64,000 nucleotides of DNA from VFKU01 sp964620045 (GCA_964620045.1 CAZUJL010000012.1:62001-126000); one strand, 5' to 3'. Positions 54,324 through 63,059 are shown, counted from the first letter of the stretch. A program made the numbers and translations. Notes: a model not told the origin generated them from the sequence alone.

Positions 54324-55351
54324 GCGCCCGGGACGCGATCGGCCGGCGCTGCCGCGCCGCACTCGCAGTCCCTCTCTGTATAGCCGCGTCTGTTGCCATG
54401 GCCGACGGCGCCATCAGTCCGCCCTCGCGCGACATCGAGCTCACCTACACGGCCACGCTGAAGGACGTCCCGGCGTCCGCGCGCACGATCGACCTGTGGC
54501 TGCCGGTCGCGCAGGACACCGACGGCCAGAAAGTGTCGCAGGTCACGGTCGCGTATCCCGAAGGCGGCAGCATCGCCACGGAACCGAAATACGGTAACAA
54601 GATTTGGCACACGCGCTTCACGCCGCCGCTTTCGTTGCAGATGCACGACGGCAAGCTCGGCGCGCAAATTGTGTTCACGATTCACCGCGACGAGATCGTC
54701 GTGCCGCAGGCAAAAGATCTCGCCGATGCGCCGCGCAAGGCCGATGGTCTGGACGTATATCTCGCGGAGAACCGCCTGATCCCCGTGCAGCTTCCCGCGG
54801 TCGCGAATACGGCCACGGAATTGAAGCTCGCCGAGGGTTCGCCGATCCGCGCCGCGCGCACGACGTATGACTGGCTCATCAAGGAGTTCACGTACAACTG
54901 GCAGGCGCCGGGCGCGGGCATTGGCGATGTGCGCTGGGCGTGCGATTCCAAGACCGGCGACTGCAGCGACTATCACTCCATGTTCATCGCGCTGATGCGC
55001 AACGTCGGCATTCCGGCCGACCACGAGTTCGGCTTCCCGCTGCGCACGCCTGCGCCGACGGGCCGTATCGCGTCGTACCACTGCTGGGCGCGCTTCCACG
55101 TCGACGGCGTCGGTTGGATCCCGCTTGATGCTTCCGAGGCGGACAAACACCCGGAACTTTTCGACTACAACTTCGGTTCGCAGTCGGCGAGCCTGCTGAA
55201 ATTTTCCCACGGCCGCGACGTAAACCTCGTGCCGCAGCAAGCCGGCCCCGCGCTCAACAAGTTCATCGAACCCTACGCCGAAATCGACGGCATCCCCATG
55301 GCCGAACACGCGATTGAACTCGTGGTTACCTACCGCGATCTGGCGAAGTAA
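54320..55351 (+). CDS. Secreted transglutaminase-like protein
   Basis: 343 residues with a signal peptide (LAVPLCIAASVAMADG). The transglutaminase-like triad is visible: Cys in SKTGDCSDYHSMF, His in SYHCWARFHVDGVGW, and Asp in IPLDASEA. A beta domain precedes it. Such proteins act as proteases or crosslinkers in the periplasm; the substrate is unknown. The start overlaps the end of the Trm112-like gene (ATGA), so both are made from one mRNA. Confidence 0.87.
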   Translation: MSARDAIGRRCRAALAVPLCIAASVAMADGAISPPSRDIELTYTATLKDVPASARTIDLWLPVAQDTDGQKVSQVTVAYPEGGSIATEPKYGNKIWHTRFTPPLSLQMHDGKLGAQIVFTIHRDEIVVPQAKDLADAPRKADGLDVYLAENRLIPVQLPAVANTATELKLAEGSPIRAARTTYDWLIKEFTYNWQAPGAGIGDVRWACDSKTGDCSDYHSMFIALMRNVGIPADHEFGFPLRTPAPTGRIASYHCWARFHVDGVGWIPLDASEADKHPELFDYNFGSQSASLLKFSHGRDVNLVPQQAGPALNKFIEPYAEIDGIPMAEHAIELVVTYRDLAK

Positions 55352-55404
55352 GGTCAAGAACTTTTCCACAGATGAACACCGATAACTGCTGAGAAACACC
55401 GATT
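55351..55404 (+). repeat. Family-3 intergenic repeat
   Basis: It begins AAGGTCAAGAACTTTTCCAC and continues AGATGAACACCGATAA, then a degenerate second unit. It starts on the last base of the transglutaminase-like stop codon. The first 25 bases are identical to those at 57632. Confidence 0.75.
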
Positions 55405-55411
55405 GTGTTTC

Positions 55412-56368
55412 TTAGCCATCGTCCGTTCGTAACTGATTGTTCTTGACCTTCTCTGTGCCCTCCGTGTTCTCTGTGGTTAAAGGGTTTTGGGGTTTGATCT
55501 TGAAGCGGGCAAAGAGTGAATCGACGATCTGCCGATCGATCTGATCGAATTGTGCTTCGCGCGCGGCGGTTTGCCGGGTGTGTTCCTTTTGCGCGAGGGC
55601 GTGCGTAAGGTCGAGTGAGGCGAGGCCGTCAGGGTCGGGCGCGGTATCGATTTGTTGGCGCAACTCATGTTCGCGCGCGGTGGGTTTCGCGATATTGTGC
55701 GAACCGTAGTGTTGGTCGAGCATCGCGATCCAGCGGCGGAGTTCGCGCGACAATTTTTCAAAGGCCACGAGCGATGCGCTCGGCTTGTCCACGCTCATGT
55801 AATAGTCCTCGGCCGACTGCTCCATCTTTTCCGTGAACGGTTTGATGGCGAGCGCGCGGGCCGCTCGACTCACCATCACCGTGAGCAGCGCGATTTGGTG
55901 CGCCAGGTGCAGACCGAACGCGTTGTCGGGGTTCGCGCAGGCGCGGTGCATCGCGTCCGTGACGACCGCGTTGTACTCCGTGAGTTCAAAGGTGCATTGC
56001 GGCCGTTCGGCCAGCGCCAATTGACTCAGCGCGCGTCCGTGGTCGGGCGCACCGCCGCCCATCGGACAGCTTTGCCAGGCCGGGCAGTGCGTTCCGCAGA
56101 TCATCAGCCGGCGTGAGTACAGACCGTGCACGACGGCATTCCGGTTGTCCGCCGGCGCGCCGGTCAACGCGAACCCGCCGTGGTGTCGGCATCGCCCGGA
56201 GGGATGGTCGCTCAACAACGGACACGGCGTGCCGCCGATCGTCCGCGCGCCACAAATACGCCGCGCGTGTGCCTGCTCCCGTGCCTCCACCTGCACAACC
56301 CACGCATCGTTCCACGACGCGGGGCATGGAGTGCCGCGGGTGGTGGTGCGCGGTGGTGCAGTGGACAT
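55412..56368 (-). CDS. HGG-motif protein (phage terminase small-subunit-like)
   Basis: 318 residues. The N-terminal part has the HGG pattern of terminase-small-subunit-like proteins: GRCRHHGGFALTGAPADNRNAVVHGLYSRRLM, with cysteine-bearing segments (ICGARTIGGTPCP, ICGTHCPAWQSC) that could bind zinc. The rest is helical. No terminase large subunit or other phage gene is nearby. GGAGG five bases upstream fixes the start at 56368. The last residues (TTENTEGTEKVKN) are encoded by an intergenic repeat (55440-55480), so the tail has probably been captured from it. Confidence 0.75.
   Translation of the reverse strand: MSTAPPRTTTRGTPCPASWNDAWVVQVEAREQAHARRICGARTIGGTPCPLLSDHPSGRCRHHGGFALTGAPADNRNAVVHGLYSRRLMICGTHCPAWQSCPMGGGAPDHGRALSQLALAERPQCTFELTEYNAVVTDAMHRACANPDNAFGLHLAHQIALLTVMVSRAARALAIKPFTEKMEQSAEDYYMSVDKPSASLVAFEKLSRELRRWIAMLDQHYGSHNIAKPTAREHELRQQIDTAPDPDGLASLDLTHALAQKEHTRQTAAREAQFDQIDRQIVDSLFARFKIKPQNPLTTENTEGTEKVKNNQLRTDDG
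55440..55480 (-). repeat. Family-3-type repeat encoding the tail of the HGG protein
   Basis: Read on the minus strand: TAACCACAGAGAACACGG followed by AGGGCACAGAGAAGGTCAAGAAC. It is the common ACAGAGAACACGG intergenic repeat type, here translated as TTENTEGTEKVKN. Confidence 0.7.
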
Positions 56369-56615
56369 GCTTGCCTCCATATAGGACGGATAAGACCAAT
56401 AGGACCGATGAAGGTCCCTATATGGAGGTGCAGGTTGTTGCAGTGTCCTGCCGAACGGTATGGAGCGCCTTCGGCGCGGAGGGCGGGAGGCGCGAATCAA
56501 GGGTGGGGTTTTGTTTTGTGAACGGCGTAATTGGATGGACGGTGCTTCGATGTGGTGGTACGCACGTTGGTGACTACGTCATGGAAATGTGGCATTTATG
56601 AAAGCAAAGCCCATT

Positions 56616-56656
56616 GTTGTCATTGCGAGGAGCGCAGTTGCGACGAAGCAATCTCT
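56616..56656 (+). repeat. Family-1 palindromic repeat, forward copy
   Basis: GTTGTCATTGCGAGGAGCGC to GCAATCTCT. It matches the copy inside the ATPase gene (356-397) except for one missing G, and forms an inverted pair with 56761-56803. Confidence 0.85.
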
Positions 56657-56760
56657 GCCCTGCGCGTGTGTAGTCTGAGTGCGTTGTGAATACCAGAAAG
56701 GAAGACGGTGTAGTTTTTCTTTCATCGTGCGTGCGTCTCCGGATCGCGGGGGCGTCTGGG

Positions 56761-56803
56761 AGAGATTGCTTCGTCGCAAACCACGCTCCTCGCAATGACA
56801 ACT
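56761..56803 (-). repeat. Family-1 palindromic repeat, inverted copy
   Basis: The reverse complement reads AGTTGTCATTGCGAGGAGCG to GCAATCTCT with a slightly different middle. It lies 104 bases from its partner at 56616-56656; the pair would enclose a MITE- or BIME-like unit. Confidence 0.85.
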
Positions 56804-56958
56804 GGGCGTGTTTTGGTGTGGAAAAGAAGGTGTAGACGATGGACGTAGGTTCGTATTGAATTCGCGGGCGAGGATGCCCGCGCCACTAGTGTGTGAGAGT
56901 TTCCATCGTGAGGTGATGGCTACGGTATGCAAGTGGTTCCCGCGTTCGCGGGAATGAC

Positions 56959-57033
56959 ATTGGGAGGGCGAGCGTACTCGCGAGCTGTGACCGCTGGTTG
57001 ATCCAAGCTCGCGAGTACGCTCGCCCTCCCAAT
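56959..57033. repeat. Perfect 28-bp inverted repeat with 19-base loop
   Basis: Left arm 56959-56986 (starts ATTGGGAGGGCGAGCG) and right arm 57006-57033 are exact complements. The core CTCGCGAG lies near the loop end. Such a long perfect stem may be a REP-like mobile hairpin or a transcription barrier. Confidence 0.88.
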
Positions 57034-57080
57034 GCGTTCCTTTGCGCTCTTTGCGGTTCAATCGGTTTCGGTTTGCGCCA

Positions 57081-57107
57081 AGCGGCGGGACGCCGCTTCC
57101 ACATTAA
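57081..57107 (-). repeat. Family-2 palindromic repeat, inverted copy
   Basis: Identical over 27 bases, in reverse orientation, to 5522-5548. It starts a few bases after the stop of the GNAT gene. Confidence 0.88.
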
Positions 57108-57112
57108 GGGCG

Positions 57113-57616
57113 TTACGCGTCGGGTGTGGTGAAGGTGAAGACGGGGCCTTTGTGGCGTTGGGCGGTGACGTGGGTTTCGGTGTAGGCGCCGCGGGTGTAA
57201 CCCTTCACTGTTTTTGTCCAGAAGGCGCGGGCGTTGGTGTTGGGGTCGATGACGCGGACTTCCCAGGTACCGGGGTATAGATCGAAAATCTGCATGGCGG
57301 CGCTTGCGCCAATGCTGCGGCGGCGCCATCCGCGCACAATGAAGAATTGAGTCAAATCGGTGATGGTGGGGTCTTGCGTGAGCGAGCTGCCGCGCGTGAC
57401 GATGGCAAATCCCGCTATGTGTTCGTCCGCGTAGATGAGATAGGTTTCGTGCGCCGGACCTAGTTGTTCCTCGACCCATTCGGGATGGCCCAAAACACCA
57501 TCGTCGTCCATTGGGACGTCGGAAAATTCCGAGAAGTCATACAGATAAAACTCCATGAGGCGACGCAGCGTCGGCAGGTCGCCGGGCTGCGCACGGTGGA
57601 GGGTTACGGTGGCCAT
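57113..57616 (-). CDS. GNAT-family N-acetyltransferase
   Basis: 167 residues of the GNAT fold, which transfers acetyl from acetyl-CoA to an amine. Patterns are VTLHRAQPGDLPTLRRLMEFY at the start, LIYADEHIAGFAIV, and the acetyl-CoA loop region TQFFIVRGWRRRSIGASA, where the R-R-x-G-x-G/A pyrophosphate loop is loosely kept. The substrate is unknown. It is a single gene between two repeat-rich gaps. Confidence 0.82.
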   Translation of the reverse strand: MATVTLHRAQPGDLPTLRRLMEFYLYDFSEFSDVPMDDDGVLGHPEWVEEQLGPAHETYLIYADEHIAGFAIVTRGSSLTQDPTITDLTQFFIVRGWRRRSIGASAAMQIFDLYPGTWEVRVIDPNTNARAFWTKTVKGYTRGAYTETHVTAQRHKGPVFTFTTPDA

Positions 57617-57631
57617 TGGTTAACCATAGAG

Positions 57632-57690
57632 AAAGGTCAAGAACTTTTCCACAGATGGACACCGATAAGGGCTGACGAACACGGATAAGA
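57632..57690 (+). repeat. Family-3 intergenic repeat
   Basis: The AAGGTCAAGAACTTTTCCAC start and following bases match 55351 onward over 25 bases; further degenerate units (ACACGGATAAGATCAAGAGC, CAGATGACGCTGATGGGCGC) run on to about 57780. The 195-base gap holds nothing else. Confidence 0.72.
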
Positions 57691-57811
57691 TCAAGAGCAG
57701 GGCAAGGGATTAGTCCGCAGATGACGCTGATGGGCGCAGATGAGTGCGATAAGGTCAAGGGCAATGTATTGGTAAGGTCAAATGCAACAGGAAGTACAGA
57801 GAGTGTACGGA

Positions 57812-58195
57812 CTACTTCTTGGATTTGGCCTTGAGGCGCGCCGTTTCTTCTTTGACGCGGTGCTTGGTGATGTCGGTGATGAGGTTCAGCGGAAGCGGTT
57901 GATCGAGGGGAAGCTGGATGGCGCCCTTGGAGGTTTGGTAGGCCTTGAGTTTGGGCGCGAATTTTTCGACTGCGCCCGAGCCGGGGTAGAGGCCGATGTG
58001 GTTTTTGAAGGCCGCGAAGTGGATGAGATTGCGGCCTTGCTTGAAGGTCGGCATTTGGTAGCTGATGGTTTCGTCGGCGTCCGGCGCGGCTTTCCTGATC
58101 GTCGCGCGTAGTTGTTTCAGGAGCGCCTGGATATCTTTCGGAAAGGTCGCGATGTAGGCGTCAATCGTCGCGGGAACACTGGAAGCTTTTTTCAC
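57812..58195 (-). CDS. DUF1801 protein (YdhG-like)
   Basis: 127 residues with the DUF1801 pattern: IDAYIATFPKDIQALLKQLRATIRKAAPDADETISYQMPTFK, FAAFKNHIGLYPG, and GAIQLPLDQPLP, with a Lys-rich tail. The fold is known; the role is not. A GTG start at 58195 with AAGGA six bases upstream lies nine bases after the glycosyltransferase-fusion stop, so it is probably the last gene of that operon. Confidence 0.85.
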   Translation of the reverse strand: MKKASSVPATIDAYIATFPKDIQALLKQLRATIRKAAPDADETISYQMPTFKQGRNLIHFAAFKNHIGLYPGSGAVEKFAPKLKAYQTSKGAIQLPLDQPLPLNLITDITKHRVKEETARLKAKSKK

Positions 58196-58204
58196 GATGG
58201 TTCC

Positions 58205-60625
58205 TTAGAAGTGACGCGAGGTGCCGTACCACTTCGAGCCGCCGTGGTCGAGGTGGAGCACCGGGACGCCGGAGAGGCGGACTTCGTCGCCGAAGTGTTT
58301 GCGCATGTCGATGCTGAACTGCCAGTCCGCGCCTTCGAAGTGATCGGCTTCGTAGTACTGCACCGTGTCGAGGCAGGTGCGGCGCACGACCTGGCAGAAA
58401 CCGATCGGCACGCCGTCCATCTCGCGGAAGCGGAACTCGCCCTCGGTGGCGAGCAGTTCGTCCCAGTGTTCCCACGGGCGGATGTCGCCGAGGAGCACCT
58501 TGGCCGTCACTTCACGGTTGAGCAGCTTGCGGCCGTCGGGCACGACGAAGTTCGCGTTCGCGCCGCGCGTGAGGACTTCCTGGAAGAAGTCCGGCGGCAG
58601 CACGGTGTCTGCATCCAGCAACACGACCCATTCGCCGGACGCCTTGCGCAGGGTTTCGTTGATGAGGAAACCCTTTGCGCGCGCCTTGCGTTCGTTGAAG
58701 GTGGAACGGTGGATGGTGAGGCCCGGATGCGCGAGCGAGAGCGCCTCGAGCACGTCTTCGGTCGGGTCGACGTCGGGCACGTACGCCACGATGATCTCGA
58801 TGTCGCTGTGTGCGATGCCTTGCTGATGCGCGACCGCTTGCAGGACAGTTTGCAGGCGCCGCGCATATTTCACGCAGACCGTGACAACCGAGAATTTCGG
58901 CGTGGGACGATCCGTCGTGCGGCGCAGGTGCTCGCTCCACAGTGCAACATTTTGTGTAACGATAGAGTTGTCGATGTTCCATAGGCTGATGCGCGGCTCC
59001 AGGCGATCGCCGAGGCGCACGGGGACGTAGTAGTGGCCCTCGAAGGTGACCGGGCGCACGGGCTCGCCGTCGCGCAGCAGCACATAGCGGCCATCGCGCT
59101 CGACGTGCAGCGTGATTTGGTGACGGTAGCCGTCCATCGGGCAGACGAGCTTCGCGTCGCGGCCGAGGCTGAAGCCCGCGTACTCCGCGATGCCGCCGCC
59201 GAAGAGCACCGAGAGCGAAAACGGCGGATCGACGGTCGCGAGCGGCGTGCTGAGCTTCTCGGTGTTCGTGAAGCCGAACCAGCGCACGCCGCCGGGCAGT
59301 TGGTGGCTCCACTGACCCTCGGTCTTGTACTCAAAGGCGTCGATCTCGCGATCGGGCGGGCGTTCCGCGAGGAGAGAGCGCGCGCGTTCGGCGAGATCGG
59401 CGGTGGATTCGGCGAGTTCGATGCGGTCGCGATCGACCTGGTCGTAATACTTTGGCTGCGTACTCGCGAAGTGCAGCGGATTCATCACGACATCGCCGTC
59501 GATCGGTGTTACTTCGACGCCCGGCAGCGCGCGGTTGAGCTGCGGCGACTCGTGGTCGCAGACGTGGCGCAGGCTGCAGATGCCGCAGAGCGGACCGAGC
59601 GCGCGGATGGTTTCGCGGCGGCGGCGGTTCAGCGTTTTCTCCGCGCGCAGTTCGTTTTCCGGCGCGGCCGTCGGCACGCTGCGCAACATGCGCAGATGGC
59701 CCGTGACCTTGTGCCACGCCACGATGCGCGCGCGAAGCCACGGCGAATCGAGTAGCCACGGCAGCAGCTTGTTGTCGATCGGGTTGTTGAACAGCGTGTA
59801 CTTGCCGAGATAGATCGACACGATTTTGCCGGCAAGCGCCGCGGGACGCTTGCGCAGCATCAGCGCGAGGTCGTGGCTGTCCTGCCGGTAGTGCTGGTGA
59901 TCGGCGAAGAACTGCCGCGCGTTGATCACCATCGGCCACTGCGCGCGATCGACGAGGCAGAATGGCACGCCGAGGATATTGCACTCGATGCCGAGCGCCG
60001 TCAGCGCGTCCGCGAAGATATTTGCGCGCTCGAGGCTCTGCACGCTCTGCGCCTTGTTGTGGCAGCCGGTGGCGTCCACGAGCGGGTCGTAGGCCGCGAG
60101 GTTTACGACCGTCACGCCGGCCGCGGCGAATTGCTGCGCGAATTTTTCCGTGTCCAGTGTCGGGTGGAACGGGAAGGGGAGCTGCAGGCGGATCGGCAGG
60201 CCCGCGAGTCCAGCGACCACGAGCCAAGATTGCAGCGCGGGATCGGTCAGGCGCTGCGGCGTCAGGAAAACGTCGAGCAGCCCGAGGCTGTGCAGGCGGC
60301 TGAGATCCGGCGGTGGACCCGCGCAGGTGCTGCGCAGCGAGATGCGCAGGTCCAGCGTGCGCGCATAGCCGAGCAAGTCCGTCACGCGGCGCGTGGTGTC
60401 TTCGGCGTCCGCGTCGCAGAGGTAATCGAGCTTGTCCGTTTTGTAGACCATGCGATTCAGGCGGACCCAGCGACGGATGTCGCGTGGATTGAACGGCCGG
60501 CCTTTGTCGTTCGCGTCGAGTACGAGTCCACGCGCGGGCGCGAGGCGATTCGTGCGCGCTTCGAGCCGGTGCGGCGCCGCGGGGGCGGGCGGCTCGGCTA
60601 CATATGTTTCTGTGTGCCGTACCAT
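58205..60625 (-). CDS. Degenerate radical-SAM-like barrel fused to GT-A glycosyltransferase (second paralogue)
   Basis: 806 residues. Residues about 28-300 have the strand order of a radical SAM barrel (LDLRISLRST, GLLDVFLTP, GLPIRLQLPF, GVTVVNLAAYDP, ECNILGVPFC) but lack the CxxxCxxC that would hold the SAM cluster. Later cysteines are kept: Cys223, and Cys347/350/356 in CGICSLRHVC. A beta-rich part of unknown type follows (about 400-570). Residues 577-806 are a GT2/GT-A glycosyltransferase with the metal motif DAD (671-673) in LLDADTV and a late HLDHGGSKWYG. The start at 60625 overlaps the upstream paralogue by 28 bases. Substrate and product are unknown. Confidence 0.8.
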   Translation of the reverse strand: MVRHTETYVAEPPAPAAPHRLEARTNRLAPARGLVLDANDKGRPFNPRDIRRWVRLNRMVYKTDKLDYLCDADAEDTTRRVTDLLGYARTLDLRISLRSTCAGPPPDLSRLHSLGLLDVFLTPQRLTDPALQSWLVVAGLAGLPIRLQLPFPFHPTLDTEKFAQQFAAAGVTVVNLAAYDPLVDATGCHNKAQSVQSLERANIFADALTALGIECNILGVPFCLVDRAQWPMVINARQFFADHQHYRQDSHDLALMLRKRPAALAGKIVSIYLGKYTLFNNPIDNKLLPWLLDSPWLRARIVAWHKVTGHLRMLRSVPTAAPENELRAEKTLNRRRRETIRALGPLCGICSLRHVCDHESPQLNRALPGVEVTPIDGDVVMNPLHFASTQPKYYDQVDRDRIELAESTADLAERARSLLAERPPDREIDAFEYKTEGQWSHQLPGGVRWFGFTNTEKLSTPLATVDPPFSLSVLFGGGIAEYAGFSLGRDAKLVCPMDGYRHQITLHVERDGRYVLLRDGEPVRPVTFEGHYYVPVRLGDRLEPRISLWNIDNSIVTQNVALWSEHLRRTTDRPTPKFSVVTVCVKYARRLQTVLQAVAHQQGIAHSDIEIIVAYVPDVDPTEDVLEALSLAHPGLTIHRSTFNERKARAKGFLINETLRKASGEWVVLLDADTVLPPDFFQEVLTRGANANFVVPDGRKLLNREVTAKVLLGDIRPWEHWDELLATEGEFRFREMDGVPIGFCQVVRRTCLDTVQYYEADHFEGADWQFSIDMRKHFGDEVRLSGVPVLHLDHGGSKWYGTSRHF

Positions 60626-62988
60626 TGGCTACCGCCGTGGTCGAGGTGAATGACGGGTGTGCCGGACAGGCGCGTCTCCTGGCCGAGGTGTTTTTTGAGC
60701 TGGCCGCCGAACTGCATGTCGGCGGTTTCAAAGTGATCGACTTCGAGATAGGGGAACATCTGCAGGTACTTCGCGCGGAAGGTCTGGCAGAAGCCGACCG
60801 GGATGCCCCAGGTTTCGCGGTGGCGGAACTCGCCCGCGCCGCTGAGCAATTCGGTCCAGTGATCCCATGGCGCGATTTCGCCCATGAGGATTTTCGCGGT
60901 GACATCCTTGGGCAGCAGCTTGCGGCCGTCGGGCGCGATGAAGTCGGACGTCGCCGAGCAGGCCTCGATCTTCGCGAAGTAATCCGGCGGCAGCAACGTG
61001 TCGGAATCGAGCAGCATGATCCATTCGCCGCGCGCGATCTTGAAGGTCTCGTTGATGAGGAAACCCTTGGAGTTCATATACCGCTCGGGGAAGGCCGAAC
61101 GCACAATGTGCATGTGCGGATACGACATGGCCACGCTGTCGATGAGGTCGTCCGTCGCGTCGATGCCGGGCACATAGCAGATGATCGTTTCGACTGTGTT
61201 CATGTCGAAGTTTTTCTGGTGTGCGAGCGAACGCAGGACGGCGTGCAGGCGGCGGGTAAAGCGCGTGCTCACGATGATGATCGAATACTTCGGCGGTTGC
61301 GCGGCGGTTTTCGCGCCGGCGGCCGTCCAGATGCGCACGTTTTGCGTGGCGATGCACTCGTCGATGTTCCACGCGGAGATGCGCGGTTCGAGACGGTTGC
61401 CCAGGCGCGCCGGGAGATAGAAAAGGCCTTCGAATTCCGACGGGCGCACGGGCTTGCTGTCGCGCAGCAGGATGTAGCGGCCGTCCTCGGCGACGTGCAG
61501 CGTCAGGTTGTGGCGATAGGCTTCCATCGGGCACACGAGCTTGCAGTGCCGGCCGAAGCTGAAGCCGACGTAGTCCGCGATGCCGGCGCCGATGTCCACC
61601 GAAATCGAGAAGGGAGGCGTGAAGACGCCCAGCGGCGTGCTCAGCTTTTCGGAATTGGTGACGGACCACCATTTGAGTCCGCTTTCCATGCGATCGAAAT
61701 GTGTTTCTTCGACGCCGTAGTCGTGTGGACCCACGAGCACATCGGGCGGGCGATTGGTGATGACGGCGAGGGCCTCGGCGGTCAAATCGCCGCGGCGTTC
61801 TTCGATGTCCAGCCGCGCGCGGTCGAGCGCGTCGTAGTATTTCGGCTGCTGCACGGCGAAGTGTTGTGGCGACACGACCTGTTCGCCGGGCACGGCGCGA
61901 AGTTCAACCCCCGGCAGCGCGCGGCGCAGCTCTGGCGTGTCGCGATCGCAGATGCGCTTGAGCGAACACGCGTCACAGGCCGCGTTGGGATGCGCGTCGG
62001 CGCTCCGGCGCGGCTCGCGGAGCACGCTTTCCTGGCCGGCGGGCGCTTTGGGATCCGGCGCGCTGCCGAAGATGCGCAGGTGCAGCGAGAGCCGGCGGAA
62101 AATACGCGCGAAGAGATAGGCGTAGTGCCGGTGCAACAGCCCCGGCAGCATCCAGTTGTCCATCGGTTGCTTGCGCAGCGTCGCATTCGATTGCAGGATG
62201 CGCAGGATCATGCCCGCGACGGCGGGGCCGCGATCGTAGAGCTTCACCGCGAGACGCTGCGCATCGCCGAGGTAGTGCGCGTGGTCCATCGGCATTTGAC
62301 GCGCGCCCGCGATGCGCGGCCACGCGGAGGTATCCGCGAGACAAAAGGGAATGCCGAGAAGGTTGGCTTCAACCCCGCGCGACTCGAGTTCGGCGGCGAG
62401 CGACTGCATGGCGATCAGGGCGCGATTGGATTCAGAGACGTCGGTGCAGCCGCGCGCATTGCTGAACGGATCGCTCACGACCAGGTTCACGCGCACCACG
62501 CCCTCGGCCGCGAGATACTCGGCCACGTCGCGCGCGTTGAAGGGTTCCGTGAACGGCGGTTGCAGTTGCACGCGCGTCGGCAATCCAGCCTCGCGGCAGG
62601 CGCGCATCCACGGCCCAAGCCGACGCACATCAGTGTGTGTGGGGCAGAGGAAAACATCGAGGAGTCCGCCGCCGGCGAGCGCGCGCAGCGCGGCCGTCGG
62701 GCCTTCGCCATCGGTGCGCAGCGACAGACGCAGATCGATAGAGGCTGCCGTGGACAGCAGCGGCATCAACAGGTCGATGGCCTCGCCATTGGCGAGCACA
62801 TCCGCTTTGTCCGCCTTAAACAGATGTCGCGCGAGCCGCAACCAGCGGGCAAGGTCGACCGGATTAAATGTGCGTCCGATGCGGTTGTGGGCGACGATAA
62901 GTCCGCGCGAGGCTGGAATGCGGCGTTCGACCGCCAAGAGCGGTGATCCGGTCGTCGCAATCGGGGCGGTGGAGAGCGAAGTCGTCAT
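60598..62988 (-). CDS. Degenerate radical-SAM-like barrel fused to GT-A glycosyltransferase (first paralogue)
   Basis: 796 residues, the same architecture as the downstream gene along its whole length. The barrel part (IDLRLSLRTD, GLLDVFLCP, GLPTRVQLQPPF, VVRVNLVVSDPFSNARGC, EANLLGIPFC) again has no CxxxCxxC. The kept cysteines are Cys216 and Cys338/341/347 (CDACSLKRIC), with spacing equal to its partner. The GT-A domain begins near residue 568 with YSIIIVSTRF, has DSD at 661-663, and ends HLDHGGSQWYG. It is the first gene behind the promoter at 63030-63059. A duplication inside one operon is clear; the two probably act on related acceptors. Confidence 0.8.
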   Translation of the reverse strand: MTTSLSTAPIATTGSPLLAVERRIPASRGLIVAHNRIGRTFNPVDLARWLRLARHLFKADKADVLANGEAIDLLMPLLSTAASIDLRLSLRTDGEGPTAALRALAGGGLLDVFLCPTHTDVRRLGPWMRACREAGLPTRVQLQPPFTEPFNARDVAEYLAAEGVVRVNLVVSDPFSNARGCTDVSESNRALIAMQSLAAELESRGVEANLLGIPFCLADTSAWPRIAGARQMPMDHAHYLGDAQRLAVKLYDRGPAVAGMILRILQSNATLRKQPMDNWMLPGLLHRHYAYLFARIFRRLSLHLRIFGSAPDPKAPAGQESVLREPRRSADAHPNAACDACSLKRICDRDTPELRRALPGVELRAVPGEQVVSPQHFAVQQPKYYDALDRARLDIEERRGDLTAEALAVITNRPPDVLVGPHDYGVEETHFDRMESGLKWWSVTNSEKLSTPLGVFTPPFSISVDIGAGIADYVGFSFGRHCKLVCPMEAYRHNLTLHVAEDGRYILLRDSKPVRPSEFEGLFYLPARLGNRLEPRISAWNIDECIATQNVRIWTAAGAKTAAQPPKYSIIIVSTRFTRRLHAVLRSLAHQKNFDMNTVETIICYVPGIDATDDLIDSVAMSYPHMHIVRSAFPERYMNSKGFLINETFKIARGEWIMLLDSDTLLPPDYFAKIEACSATSDFIAPDGRKLLPKDVTAKILMGEIAPWDHWTELLSGAGEFRHRETWGIPVGFCQTFRAKYLQMFPYLEVDHFETADMQFGGQLKKHLGQETRLSGTPVIHLDHGGSQWYGTQKHM

Positions 62989-63029
62989 TAGTAACCGCCT
63001 AGTGTGAAAGGACTTAAGGCGTTGGTCGC

Positions 63030-63059
63030 ATGATAACGGCGACGGCGGGGAAGTGTCAA
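63030..63059 (-). promoter_or_regulatory. Promoter of the tandem fusion operon (TTGACA-18-TATCAT)
   Basis: On the minus strand -35 TTGACA (63054-63059), 18-base spacer, -10 TATCAT (63030-63035). The leader to the ATG at 62988 is about 35 bases. Confidence 0.65.

Larger units (their letters stand above)
56369..57112. other. Repeat-rich intergenic region
   Basis: 744 bases without a supported gene. In order it holds: a paired CCTATAT/ATATAGG arm near the HGG gene start; two inverted family-1 repeats about 104 bases apart (listed separately); a GCGGGCGAGGATGCCCGC hairpin near 56862; a 28-bp perfect inverted repeat; and one family-2 palindrome. Confidence 0.7.

Noticed and set aside
55412..57112. 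Prophage remnant around the HGG-motif protein
   Set aside because: No integrase, portal, capsid or large terminase gene and no attachment-site duplication were seen; only the one gene and repeats.
58205..62988. Functional radical SAM enzymes
   Set aside because: Neither paralogue has CxxxCxxC or an obvious variant in the first 100 residues, where the SAM cluster would be held.
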